Origin: Periplaneta americana
Taxonomy: Eukaryota > Arthropoda > Insecta > Blattodea > Blattidae
DNA length: 64,000 nt
Direction of reading: 5' to 3'
NCBI RefSeq assembly: GCF_040183065.1
Contig: NC_091119.1
Location: 68,142,392-68,206,391, forward strand
Shown here: one piece after another, positions 1 to 12,704 of the stretch
Numbering within the stretch: position 1 is the stretch's first letter
Layout of the letters: every line of letters begins with the position of its first letter
Notes under the pieces: model-generated
The model's database searches: none
Told to the model about the DNA's origin: nothing
Seen by the model: only the letters and a program-made list of their open reading frames with translations
Made by a program: the position numbers and the translations under genes

Positions 1-1518
1 TAACTATATGAACACTACTTGTTTAGGTGTCCTTACATGCCCCACAGTAGTAGACCTACACTGTGGTTTCACGTATATCACAGGAGAACAATTCATTTTA
101 ACTATATAAACACTGCGTGTTTAGGTCTCCTTACATGCAGCACAGTGGTAGTCCTACATTGTGGTTTCACGTACAGTATATCGCAGGAGAACAATTCATT
201 TTAACTATATAAACACTACTTGTTTAGGTGTCCTTACATGCAGCACAGTAATAGACCTACACTGTGGTTTCACGTATATCACAGGAGAAGAATTCATTTT
301 AACTATATAAATACTACTTGTTTAGGTCTCCTTACATGCCGCACAGTAGTAGTCCTACATTGTGGTTTCACGTACAGTATATCACAGGAGAACAATTCAT
401 TTTAACTATATAAACACTACTTGTTTAGGTCTCCTTACCTGCCGCACAGTAGTAGTCCTACATTGTGGTTTCACGTACAGTATATCACAGGAGAACAATT
501 CATTTTAACTATATAAACACTACTTGTTTAGGTGTCCTTACATGCAGCACAGTAGTAGACCTACACTGTGGTTTCACGTATATCACAGGAGAAGAATTCA
601 TTTTAACTATATAAATACTACTTGTTTAGGTCTCCTTACATGCCGCACAGTAGTAGTCCTACATTGTGGTTTCACGTACAGTATATCACAGGAGAACAAT
701 TCATTTTAACTATATAAACACAACTTGTTTAGGTCTCCTTATCTGCCGCACAGTAGTAGTCCTACATTGTGGTTTCACGTACAGTATATCACAGGAGAAC
801 AATTCATTTTAACTATATAAACACTACTTGTTTAGGTCTCCTTACCTGCCGCACAGTAGTAGTCCTACATTGTGGTTTCACGTACAGTATATCACAGGAG
901 AACAATTCATTTTAACTATATAAACACTACTTGTTTAGGTCTCCTTACCTGCCGCACAGTAGTAGTCCTACATTGTGGTTTCACGTACAGTATATCACAG
1001 GAGAACAATTCATTTTAACTATATAAACACTACTTGTTTAGGTCTCCTTACATGCAGCACAGTAGTAGTCCTACATTGTGGTTTCACGTACAGTATATCA
1101 CAGGAGAACAATTCATTTTAACTATATAAACACTACTTGTTTAGGTGTCCTTACATGCAGCACAGTAGTAGACCTACACTGTGGTTTCACGTATATCACA
1201 GGAGAACAATTCATTTTAACTATATAAACACTACTTGTTTAGGTGTCCTTACATGCAGCACAGTAGTAGACCTACACTGTGGTTTCACGTATATCACAGG
1301 AGAACAATTCATTTTAACTATATAAACACTAGTTGTTTAGATGTCCTTACATGCAGCACAGTAGTAGACCTACACTGTGGTTTCACGTATATCACAGGAG
1401 AATAATTAATTTTAACTATATAAACACTACTTGTTTAGGTCTCCTTATATGCAGCACAGTAGTAGACCTACACTGTGGTTTCACGTATATCATAGGAGAA
1501 TAATTCATTTTAACTATA
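1..1518. repeat. 98/103-bp satellite array, subfamily A
   Basis: Tandem monomers of 98 bp, with a 103-bp variant that carries five extra bases (gtacagtatatcac instead of gtatatcac). Each unit runs through aggtctccttacatgcagca, a cacagtagtag...ctacactgtgg dyad, tttcacgtatatcacagg and ttttaactatataaacac. The 98- and 103-bp variants are interspersed; near-identical blocks recur about 201 and 304 bp apart. The array starts before the window and stops at a transposon insertion. Monomer length is not a multiple of three, so the short reading frames in it are not genes. Confidence 0.97.
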
Positions 1519-2942
1519 GGGTAGAGTAGCATAAATTGCACCGCTTCCTAAATGGCACCACTGCTAGTGTAAAACAAGTTACTGTAGTAGTGTAGCATCT
1601 AGTGGTATTGTTACAATCTACCATATGAACTTCCACCCTGTCACTTGATTTCTGCCACTTCTTTGTGCTAGCAACGTGGTGATAAAAGTATTTAATATAA
1701 TCACTCAGGTGGATGTAAATTTAGCTAACATTTTGTAACTAAATAACGTATTAGTATGCAAAGGAATTCATAATCTTAAGATGTTATTGGTTAAAAGAAA
1801 TATTAAAGAACATTTAACGTAGTACGATTTTCGAACATATGGTGATTATAGGCTAGAATGAAGGAAATAACTTATGACGTAGTTTCTTAATTGGCACCAC
1901 TTTGTAGGTGCCTAATTCGCACCGGTACGATATGAGCAACTGTAGCAATTCTAGCCATACAAAAGAAGGCCCAAAAATTTTAACTCAACAAGGAATCGAC
2001 CAGGTGGGTATAATATCAAGTGGTGAAAAGGCCGTTACTACAACAAGTGTGTTTTGTACAAGTGTACCAGATATTTTGTGCCACTTATGAAAATTTTTAA
2101 ACGTCAAATAGTGCATCCTACATTACGGGCTGGTGTTCTTCCAGATCGTTATTTGTTTGCTTTGATTCAGATTACATCAACAATGAACTATTTATCGAAT
2201 AGCTCAAACATTTTACTTGCCACTCAAACTGGTCATATAAAAAAGTGCTGCTTCTGTATTTCCACCTATACGAACCATTCCAAAAATTTAGAAGCTAGAT
2301 TATCTCGGGAAAATGATGTGCTCCTATTTCAGCTTCCTCGTCATAACACTCAGAGGCCCAGACTTGAGATTTTTCTATCTTCAAATCATTTCAGACAGCT
2401 ATATCATGAAGCAGTTCTTAGGTGGCTTCGAGATAATCGTGGAGAAAAGGTGACGCAGTTTACAGTTGGAATTGTCTGGTGAAGCACATGGCAAATGTGT
2501 AACAATAAAAAAACGCATCCAGGAAGTTTAAGTGTTAAGTAATTTACGCTCTAATATTTAAAATTTCATTTGAAGATGCGTTACTCTCTTTCTTTAACTT
2601 CAATAAACTTCTAATTTGCATTTATTACATTCTTCTTATTAAATAATGTCCAATATGCTCAATATTAAAATTTTCCTTCATCCTGTTCCCAGCAGTTAAA
2701 GAGGTGCGATTTAAGAAACTCCAGGTGCTATTTAGGAAACTAGTTGCCTAAATGGCACCATAGGCAAGTGTTTCGAAAATGTCTTTCTACTTCAAAAATA
2801 TTAAATCTAATTCAAGGATTATTTTTACATAAAAGGTAAATGTTCTGGGCATGTATTTCTGTAAAGGAACGCAGAATATAAAAATTGTATTTTCAATAAA
2901 AATTATAAATGCTAAAATGGTGCGATATCCGCAAACTTACCC
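1519..2942 (+). mobile_element. pogo-like DNA transposon inserted in the satellite
   Basis: The satellite is broken inside 'ttaactata' and resumes after the element. The ends are imperfect inverted repeats of about 24 bp: GGGTAGAGTAGCATAAATTG on the left, and the reverse complement of the right end begins GGGTAAGTTTGCGGATATCG. A TA dinucleotide flanks each side (1517-1518 and 2943-2944), as expected for the Tc1/mariner/pogo superfamily. The interior repeats 'gcaccg/ggcacca' motifs and holds a decayed transposase. At about 1.4 kb it is internally deleted relative to autonomous pogo elements. Confidence 0.8.
1908..2482 (+). pseudogene. pogo/Tigger-type transposase remnant
   Basis: Two overlapping frames carry stretches that I recognise as the DDE domain of pogo-type transposases. 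The first (GPKILTQQGIDQVGIISSGE) corresponds to the segment ahead of the first catalytic region. The second (142 codons from 2054) ends with FQLPRHNTQRPRLEI and YHEAVLRWLRDNRGEKVTQF, the usual region around the last catalytic Asp and the following helix. The usual 'QPLDV' reads 'RPRLEI', so the last acidic residue is displaced or lost, and the central acidic motif is not visible. A frameshift separates the parts. Catalytically dead; family assignment is from remembered motifs. Confidence 0.65.
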
Positions 2943-5639
2943 TATTACACTACAAGTTTAGGTCTCCTTACAAGCAGCACAGTAGTACACCTACACTGTG
3001 GTTTCACGTATCTTATACCACAGGAGAACAAATCATTTTTACTATATTAACACAACTTGTTTAGGTCTCATTACCGGCAGAACAGTAGTAGACCTACACT
3101 CTGGTTTCACGTATATCACAGGAGAAAAATTCATTTTAACTATATAAACGCTACTTGTTTAGGTCTCCTTACATGCAGAACAGTAGTACACCTACAATCT
3201 GGTTTCACGTATATCACAGGAGAAAAATTCATTTCAACTATATAAACACTACTTGTTTAGGTCTCCTTACAAACAGCACAGTAGTAGACCTACACTGTGG
3301 TTTCACGTATATCACAGGAGAAAGATTAGTTTAAACTATACAGACACTAATTGTATAGGCCTCCATATATGCAGCAAAGTAGTAGGCATACAATGTGGTT
3401 TCACGTATATCACAGGAGTACGAATCAATTAAACTATACAATCACTACTTGTATATGCAGCACAGAGGTAGGTCTACACTATGATTTCACGTACATCACA
3501 GGAGAACAATTCAATTACACTATAAAATCACTACTTGTATAGGCCTCCTTATATGCTGCACAGTAGTATGCACACACTATGATTTCACGTACATCACAGG
3601 AGAACAATTCAATTACACTATACAATCAATACTTGTATTGGCCTCCTTATATGCTGCACAGTAGTAGGCCTACTCTGTGGTTTTATCGTATATCACAGGA
3701 GAAAGACTCAAACTATACAGTCACTACTTGTATAGGCCTCCTTATATGCAGCACAGTAGTAGGCTTACTCTGTGGTTTCCGGTACATCACAAGATAACGA
3801 TTCAAATAAACTATACAATCACTACTTGTATAGGCCTCCTTATATGCAGCACAGTAGTAGGCCTACTCTGTGGTTTCACGTTCATCACAGGAGAACGATT
3901 CAATTAAACTATACAATCACTACTTGTATAGGCCTCCATATATGCAGCACAGTATTAGGCCTACTCTGTGGTTTCCGGTACATCACACGATAATGATTCA
4001 AATAAACTATACAATCACTACTTGTATAGGCCTCCTTATATGCAGCACAGAAGTAGGCCTACTCTGTGGTTTCACGTACATCACAGGAGAACGATTCAAT
4101 TTAACTATACAATCACTACTTGTATAGGCCTCCTTATATGCAGCACAGTAGTAGGCGTACTCTGTGGTTTCCGGTACATCAGACGATAACGATTCAATTA
4201 AACTATACAATCACTACTTGTATAGGCCTAATTATATGCTGCAGAGTAGTAGATCTACTCTGTGGTTTCACGTATATCGTAGGAGAACGATTCAATTAAA
4301 CTATACAATCACTACTTGTATAGGCCTATTTATATGCTGCAGAGTAGTAGGCCTACAGTTTGGTTTTATCGTATATCACAGGAGAAAGACTCAAACTATA
4401 CAAACACCACTTGCATAGGCCTCCTTATATGCTGGACAGTAGTAGGCATACAGTGTGGTTTTATCGTCTATCACAGGAGAAAGACTCAAACTATACAAAC
4501 ACCACTTGCATAGGCCTCCTTATATGCTGCACAGTAGTAGGCATAGAGTGTGGTTTTATCGTCTATCACAAGAAAAAGGCTCAAACTATACAACCACCAC
4601 TTGCATAGGCCTCCTTATATGCTTCACACCAGTAGGCATAGAGTGTGGTTTTATCGTCTATCACAGGAGAAAGACTCAAACTATACAACCACTACTTGCA
4701 TAGGCCTCCTTATATGCTGCACAGTAGTAGGCATACAGTGTGGTTTTATCGTCTATCACAGGAGAAAGACTCAAACTATACAACCACTAATTGCATAGGC
4801 CTCCTTATATGCTGCACAGGAGTAGGCGTAGAGTGTGGTTTTATCGTCCATCACAGGAGAAAGACTCAATTAAACTATACAATCACTAATTGTATACTCC
4901 TCCTTCTACGCAGCACAGTAGTAGGCCTACACTGTGATTTATCGTATATCATTGGAGATCGATTCAATTAAACTATACAATAGTACTTGCATAGACCTCC
5001 TTATATGCAGCACAGTAGTAGGCCTACTCTGTGGTTTCACGTATATTATAGAAGAACGATTCAATTACATTATACAATCACTACTTGTATAGGCCTCCTT
5101 ATATGCAGCACAGTAGTAGGCCTACACTATGATTTCACGTCCATCACAGGATGACAATTCAATTAAACTATACAATCACAACTTGTATAGGAGTCCTTAC
5201 ATGCTGCAAAGTTGTAGGAATACGCTGTGGTTTTGTCGTATATGACAGGAGAAAGATTCTATTAAACTATACAATCACTAATTGTATAGGCCTCCTTCTA
5301 TGCAGCACAGAAGTAGGCCTACACTGTGATTTCACGTATACTACAGGAGAACGATACAATTAAACTATACAATCACTACTTATATTCAGCACAGTAGTAG
5401 GCCTCCGATGTGGTTTTATCTTATATCACAGGATAAAGATTCAATTCAACTATACAATCATTACTTGTACAGGCCACCTTCTACGCAGCATAGTAGTATG
5501 CCTACACTGAGATTTATCGTATATCATAGGAGAACGATTCAATTAAACTATACAATCAGTACTTGTATAGGCCTCCTTATATGCAGCACAGTAGTAGGCC
5601 TACTCTGTGGTTTCATGTACATCATAGGAGGACGATCCA

Positions 5640-6425
5640 ATTAAACTATACAATCACTACTTGCACAGGCCTCCTTATATGCAGCACAGTAGTAGGTCTA
5701 CACTGTGGTTTTATCGTATATCACAGGAGAAAAACTCAATTAAACTATACAATCACTACTTGTATAGGCCTCCTTATATGGAGCACAATAGTAGGCCTAC
5801 ACTGTGAATGCACGTATACCACAGGAGAACAATTCAATTAAACTATACAATCACTACTCGTATAGGCCTCCTTATATGCAGCACAGTTGTAGGCCTACTC
5901 TGTGGTTTCACGTACATCACAGGATAACGATTCAATTAAACTCTACAATCACTACTTGTATAGGCCTCCTTATATGCAGCACAGTAGTAGGCCTACTCTG
6001 TGGTTTCACGTACATCACAAGATAACGATCCAATTAAACTATACAATCACTACTTGCACAGGCCTCCTTATATGCAGCACAGTAGTAGGTCTACACTGTG
6101 GTTTTATCGTATATCACAGGAGAAAAACTCAATTAAACTATACAATCACTACTTGTATAGGCCTCCTTATATGGAGCACAATAGTAGGCCTACACTGTGA
6201 ATGCACGTATACCACAGGAGAACAATTCAATTAAACTATACAATCACTACTCGTATAGGCCTCCTTATATGCAGCACAGTTGTAGGCCTACTCTGTGGTT
6301 TCACGTACATCACAGGATAACGATTCAATTAAACTATACAATCACTACTTGTATAAGCCTCCTAATATGCAGCACAGTATTAGGCCTACCCTGTGGTTTC
6401 ACGTACATCACAGGATAACGATTCA
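5640..6425. repeat. Four-monomer higher-order duplication (393 bp)
   Basis: A block of four consecutive monomers with private variants (ttgcacaggcc, tatggagcacaatag, gtgaatgcacgtatacc, tactcgtatagg) is repeated once, almost base for base, about 393 bp downstream. Confidence 0.85.
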
Positions 6426-8182
6426 ATTAAACTCTACAATCACTACTTGTATAGGCCTCCTTATATGCAGCACAGTAGTAGGCCTACTCTGTGGTTTCAC
6501 GTACATCACAAGATAACGATTCAATTAAACTATACAAACACTACTTGTATAGGCCTCCTTATATGCAGCACAGTAGTAGGCCTACTCTGTGGTTTCACGT
6601 ACATCACAGGATAATGGTTCAATTACACTATACAATCACTACTTGTATAGGCCTCCTTATATGCAGCACAGTAGTAGGCCTACTCTGTGGTTTCACGTAC
6701 ATCACAGGATAACGGTTCAATTAAACTAAACAATCACTACTTGTATAGGCCTCCTTATATGCAGCACAGTAGTAGGCCTACTCTGTGGTTTCACGTACAT
6801 CACAGGATAACGATTCAAATAAACTATATAATCACTACTTGTGTAGGCCTCGTTATATGCAGCACAGTAGTAAGCCTACTCTGTGGTTTCAGGTATATCA
6901 CAGGATAACGATTCAATTAAACTATACAATCAATACTAGTATAGGCCTCCTTATATGCAGCACAGTAGTAGGCCTACTCTGTGGTTTGACGTATATCACA
7001 GGAGAAAGATTCAATTAAACTATACAATCACTACTCGTATAGGCCTCCTTATATGCTGCACAGTAGTAGGCCTACTCTGTGGTTTCACGTATGTCTCAGG
7101 ATAACGATTCAATTAAACTATACAATCACTACTTGTGTAGGCCTCCTTATATGCAGCACAGTAGTAGGCTTACTCTGTGGTTTCACGTATATCACAGGAT
7201 AACGATTCAAATACACTATACAATCACTACTTGTATAGGCCTCCTTATATGCAGCATATTAGTAGGCTTACTCTGTAGTTTCACGTATATCACAGGATAA
7301 CGATTCAAATAAACTATACAATCACTACTTGTATAGGCCTCCTTATATGCAGCACAGTAGTAGGCCTACTCTGTGGTTTCACGTACATCACAGGATAACG
7401 ATTCAATTAAACTATACAATCACTACTTGTATAAGCCTCCTAATATGCAGCACAGTAGTAGGCCTACTCTGTGGTTTCACGTACATCACAGGATAACGAT
7501 TCAATTAAACTCTACAATCACTACTTGTATAGGCCTCCTTATATGCAGCACAGTAGTAGTCCTACTCTGTGGTTTCACGTACATCACAGGATAACGGTTC
7601 AATTAAACTATACAATCACTACTTGTATAGGCCTACTTATATGCAGCACTGTAGTAGGCCTACTCTGTGGTTTCACGTACATCACAGGATAACGATTCAA
7701 ATAAACTATATAGTCACTACTTGTGTAGGCCTCGTTACATGCAGCACAGTAGTAAGCCTACTCTGTGGTTTCAGGTATATCACAGGATAACGATTCAATT
7801 AAACTATACAATCAATACTAGTATAGGCCTCCTTATATGCAGCACAGTAGTAGGCCTACTCTGTGGTTTGACGTATATCACAGGAGAAAGATTCAATTAA
7901 ACTATACAATCACTACTCGTATAGGCCTCCTTATATGCTGCACAGTAGTAGGCCTACTCTGTGGTTTCACGTATATCACAGGATAACGATACAAATAAAC
8001 TATACAATCACTACTTGTGTAGGCCTCCTTATATGCAGCACAGTAGTAGGCTTACTCTGTGGTTTCACGTATATCACAGGATAACGATTCAAATACACTA
8101 TACAATCACTACTTGTATAGGCCTCCTAATATGCAGCACAGTAGTAGGCCTACTCTGTGGTTTCACGTATATCACAGGATAA
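6295..8182. repeat. Nine/eleven-monomer higher-order duplication
   Basis: Monomers with diagnostic variants recur in the same order. Units at 6687-7300 match 7569-8182 at an offset of 882 bp (nine monomers). The leading units at 6295-6490 match 7373-7570 at an offset of 1078 bp (eleven monomers), so two monomers were lost or gained between copies. Private markers include 'gtgtaggcctcgttata', 'caatactagtatagg' and 'tttgacgtatatc'. Confidence 0.85.
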
Positions 8183-8744
8183 CGATTCAAATAAACTATA
8201 CAATCACTACTTTTATAGGCCTCCTTATATGCAGCACAGTAGTAGGCCTACTCTGTGGTTTCACGTATATCACAGGATAACGATTCAATTAAACTATACA
8301 ATCACTACTTGTACAGGCCTCCTTATATGCAGCACAGTAGTAGGCCTACTCTGTGGTTTCACGTATATCACAGGAGAACGATTCAATTTAACTATACAAT
8401 CACTGCTTGTATAGGCCTCCTTATATGCAGTACAGTAGTAGGCCTACTCTGTGGTTTCACATATATCACAGGATAACGATTCAAATAAACTATACAATCG
8501 CTACTTGTATAGGCCTCCTTATATGCTCCACAGTAGTAGGCCTACTCTGTGGTGCCACGAATATCACAGGAGGACGATTAAAATAAACTATACAATCACT
8601 ACTTGTATAGGCCTCCTTATATGCTGCACAGTAGTAGGCCTACTCTGTGGTGTCACGAATATCACAGGAGGACGATTCAAATAAACTATACAATCACTAC
8701 TTGTATAGGCCTCCTTATATGCTGCACAGTAGTAGGCCTACTCT

Positions 8745-9660
8745 GTGGTGTCACGAATATCACAGGATAACGATTCAAATAAACTATACAATCACTACTT
8801 GTATAGGCCTCCTTATATGCTGCACAGTAGTAGGCCTACTCTGTGGTGTCACAAATATCACAGGATAACGATTCAAATAAACTATACAATCACTACTTGT
8901 ATAGGCCTCCTTATATGCTGCACAGTATTAGGCCTACTCTGTGGTGTCACGAATATCACAGGAGGACGATTCAAATAAACTATACAATCACTACTTGTAT
9001 AGGCCTCCTTATATGCTGCACAGTAGTAGGCCTACTCTGTGTTTTCACGCATATCACAGGATAACGATTAAAATAAAGTATGCAATCACTACTTGTATAG
9101 GCCTCCTTATATGCTGCACAGTAGTAGGCCTACTCTGTGGTGTCACAAATATCACAGGATAACGATTCAAATAAACTATACAATCACTACTTGTATAGGC
9201 CTCCTTATATGCTGCACAGTATTAGGCCTACTCTGTGGTGTCACGAATATCACAGGAGGACGATTCAAATAAACTATACAATCACTACTTGTATAGGCCT
9301 CCTTATATGCAGCACAGTAGTAGGCCTACTCTGTGTTTTCACGCATATCACAGGATAACGATTAAAATAAAGTATACAATCACTACTTGTATAGGCCTGC
9401 TTATATGCTGCACAGTAGTAGGCCTACTCTGTGGTGTCACAAATATCACAGGATAACGATTCAAATAAACTGTACAATCACTACTTGTATAGGCCTCCTT
9501 ATATGCTGCACAGTATTAGGCCTACTCTGTGGTGTCACGAATATCACAGGAGGACGATTCAAATAAACTATACAATCACTACTTGTATAGGCCTCCTTAT
9601 ATGCTGCACAGTAGTAGGCCTACTCTGTGTTTTCACGCATATCACAGGATAACGATTAAA
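8745..9660. repeat. Three-monomer higher-order repeat (294 bp, three copies)
   Basis: A trimer is repeated three times at 294-bp spacing (equivalent positions 8843, 9137 and 9431). Its units carry 'gtgtcacaaatatcac', 'cagtattaggcctac' with 'gtgtcacgaatatc', and 'gtgttttcacgcatatc' respectively. The repeats are near identical, so the amplification is recent. Confidence 0.88.
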
Positions 9661-9856
9661 ATAAAGTATACAAACACTACTTGTATAGGCCTCCTTATAT
9701 GCAATACAGCAGTAGGCCTACTCTGTGGTGTCACGAATATCACAGGAGAACGATTCAAATAAAGTATACAATCACTACTTTATAGGCCTCCTTATATGGA
9801 GCACAGTAGTAGGCCTACACTGTGGTGTCACGAATATCACAGGAGAACGATTTAAA

Positions 9857-11189
9857 CTAGTGTAAATACTATACATGCACACACACTGTTGATTAAATTA
9901 ATACGCACGTACTCCCAACACATTCAGTAACATTGAATAACCTTCTATGATATTTGAAGTTAGGCAGAATCGTGATGTAAACATACTGTCACTCGACCCC
10001 AATATGAAGATTCGCGAAAGAGTTCAATTTTTGGTTGGGGAACAGCGCTCCTAGTGAGTCTAGTTTGAACTATAAAACGTCTTTTCGTCACACAATTATT
10101 ATATTCTTGAGTGGAAACATTTTCGCTCCCAAAATATAAAATTCTAATTGTGTGTCTTTTGATTCCTTCAATTTGTCTTAAGCAAAAATTCTTAGGAACA
10201 TAAGAAATGCTTTTTATTCAGTTTGTGTGATTTTGTCATTCAAATATTTGCAGTTTATTAAATGTCCAAAATATAAAATTCCCATTCTATACAGAATCTA
10301 ATGTTCTGTCATATCCACTTGCCCCAAGACATATTCTGATCTTTGCTGCAGAAAGATAGGCCTATTAGTTACATTAGCCCCAGCTGTGTGGCAAGTGTAA
10401 CCTATGAGACAATAAAATGGTTTGCTTTCGTGTATTTGAGCTTAATAAAGTAATTTTTATTTCTTTTCACCAGAATTTCAACTGTATTGATGGTCACCTG
10501 TTCAAATTTTTAGACAAATTTTAATTTCAATTCAGCTAATTATTAAATGTCAAAGTTGAACTATTACATTTTATGGGTTCTGCTTACCTCTGTTTATCTT
10601 ATCAAAGTAAAGAATCTATTTACATATTTTACTTTACTTAAATCTTAATCAATCTCACGCAATGTATTAATGTATATTAAGGGTTTATGGACTCTAATAG
10701 TCATACAACTTCTTTTGCAGATTGGGAAGTATGTAAAATCTACATAGATTCATGGATAAAAAGAGAAATCTTACATTCGAGAATATATATTTTTATGCTG
10801 ACATCGTACAGTTCGTCCCTTTTCAGCTGTTAATATATTAAAGATACTTATTACAATTTTACCTGAATTCAGTTGCTTAATATAAAAAAAGACTAGAAAT
10901 TAAGTTGTTCCTAATGTAGGCTAAATCTGGATAATATTTCATATATTTATTATCATAAGCTGTTTAAAATGTTTACATTAGACTAGTCAACAAATTTCAA
11001 CTTTGAAAATTGTACAGAAATGAAACATTGTGATTATCCATATATTTACCATGCTGAGTCCGAAAATGTAAACCATTTTTCAGCAGCACCCTCAGATTTT
11101 CAGTTATTACACTTCTGCAGAATGTCTCAACATTATAATGGTGTTAATACTGGAAATAAAGTATCCTTTATATTATGTTAATGTCTACT
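9857..11189. other. AT-rich sequence, no gene recognised
   Basis: AT-rich DNA with only short open frames. A phrase 'ccaaaatataaaattc' occurs twice (near 10130 and 10266). I see no splice-bounded coding exon and no copy of the TIL signal-peptide exon here. Confidence 0.7.
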
Positions 11190-12420
11190 TGCATTTACGT
11201 AGTAGAAGGCAGGAATTGATTTAAAACGCTTTTTCTCTAATGTGTTGTTGTAACCTTTTTTTGTACAAAGCAGCAGGTATCACTCGTCATGGATGAATCC
11301 CATCTCCCTATATAATGTTGTTTCATCTGCAAAATTTATTGTTGAAAGCTTTCCCCTTGTTCGTCACTGATTACACCCAAGTTTTCAGGAAAAAGAAATC
11401 GAAATGAAAGTGCAGGAAGGAATTTTGAGGGACATTCTACATCGCAAATTCATATAATTTTGAAGGAGATTCAGAACTAATTTTTCTCTATTTGCTTTTG
11501 TCTTGTTTCTGAAGAATCCAATCACGACACTTTTAAGTGATTCCCAAGCTGAAAGTTCATTTAGACCTAGAGTTTACAATTCCACAAAACAATGTTCACC
11601 TATCACTTTTTAATATGAGATCCAATGAATATTCTTTCTATTAATTTTGCATCACTCAAATCAGGGAAAATTATTCATAGATATTTCAAACCCTCACCTG
11701 TTTTGTCCATACTTTTCACATAGTACTGCATAAGCTCAACTTTAATGTGTAAAGGAGTAAGAATTATATTTTGTGGATCAACTAAAGGTTTAAATTTTAC
11801 ATTATGTTGCCCGGGAGTGAATTCTTCTCTTCTTGGCCAGACCTTGTCACGTAGCGTTGTCGAGTATCACAGATGTCCCAAAGACACAAAAAAAATAAGG
11901 ACATTTAGTGAATCTACTCTGCATTCCAAGTAGAAGACCAATAACTTCAAAATCCCCGCAAATATGCCAACAGTGGTTTTCATATTTATTATCTTCAAGA
12001 ATATGACACACATTTTCGTACATTGCTACACAATGTACTGCAGATATAAAGGAAAGTTTATTTTCATATAACAAAACGGTCTTTAAACTAATTATTTTAG
12101 AACTATATATACATGAATGACATTCTTCAGCATTATGTGTAACTGTAATATCTAATTTTAACATCAATCATTTACACCGCTGCATGCACGAACTCGTGAA
12201 TCTGTTAGTGTGAAATATGGTAATAAATTCTTATTTCTGTTTCTAAATACTGAAACATTAGTAGCTTTATCCCACAACTTCCAAAACAGAAAAATATTCG
12301 GAGAGTTTTTACAACTATGCCTTTGTTTCTTTATAATTTCACATAGCAGCTCACACTACTATCGAAACCTCTGCACCCCAACTGAAAAAATACAGACTAA
12401 ATGACTTGTTTACATTACTT
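11190..12420 (-). pseudogene. Dead copy of a multicopy insect gene family, probably transposon-derived
   Basis: Reading the minus strand from about 12420 down to 11190 gives successive coding stretches in shifting frames. They include HICGDFEVIGLLLGMQSRFT, then KVWPRREEFTPGQHNVKFK, PLVDPQNIILTPLHIKVELM, and after a stop FPDLSDAKLI, a diverged 'MSLKI' stretch, and KLGVISDEQGESFQQ. I recognise the order (ICGDLKV.. LLG..G.TK; LVD..ILLPPLHIKLGLMK; DEQGERFHQD) as a family repeated many times in insect genomes. I know no biochemical function for it. At least three frameshifts or stops break this copy. The longest uninterrupted piece is 106 codons (12167 to 11847). Confidence 0.65.
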
Positions 12421-12704
12421 CCCAGACGGCAACAATCGTAAGTAAGGTAAATCAAGTGAGGAGACTATTGATATAATGGATGGAAAACAAAGCAGTGCTG
12501 TATGTAGGCCTATATAATAGCTGTTGATAAAATATAAGTTCGTTAAAGTACTCATAAACCTGACGTGATGGGCAAAATCTGATTACATATTTGTAACCAG
12601 CGTATCGGACTTGATAATAATCAGCATTCTGTTTATCAACAGTAATCTCACTATAGGTTTTGATTTATCTAGAAAAAATCTCAAAACTAGAGTGGGATTT
12701 AATT

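Larger units (their letters stand above)
2945..9856. repeat. 98-bp satellite array, subfamilies A to B with a 95-bp block
   Basis: The array resumes right of the pogo element with A-type units to about 3350, then B-type units (tataggcctccttatatgca, agtaggcctactctgtgg, cacaggataacgattcaa, ttaaactatacaatcactac). From about 4316 to 4860 the period is 95 bp, because tcaattaaac is shortened to tcaaac and ttttatcgt replaces tttcacgt. The last 1.4 kb has a 'ggtgtcacgaatatcac' variant. The array ends near 9856 in 'cgatttaaactagtg'. About 70 monomers; no gene inside. Confidence 0.97.

Noticed and set aside
19-9762. About fifty overlapping open frames of 60-110 codons in the satellite (for example repeated VSRTSQDNDSIKLYNHYLYR)
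   Set aside because: They repeat with the monomer, whose 98-bp length is not a multiple of three, overlap each other in different frames, and lack promoter or splice context. By-product of the repeat.
1-9856. CRISPR-like array (regular repeats)
   Set aside because: The whole 98-bp unit is conserved, with no unique spacers, and the setting is eukaryotic. It is a satellite.
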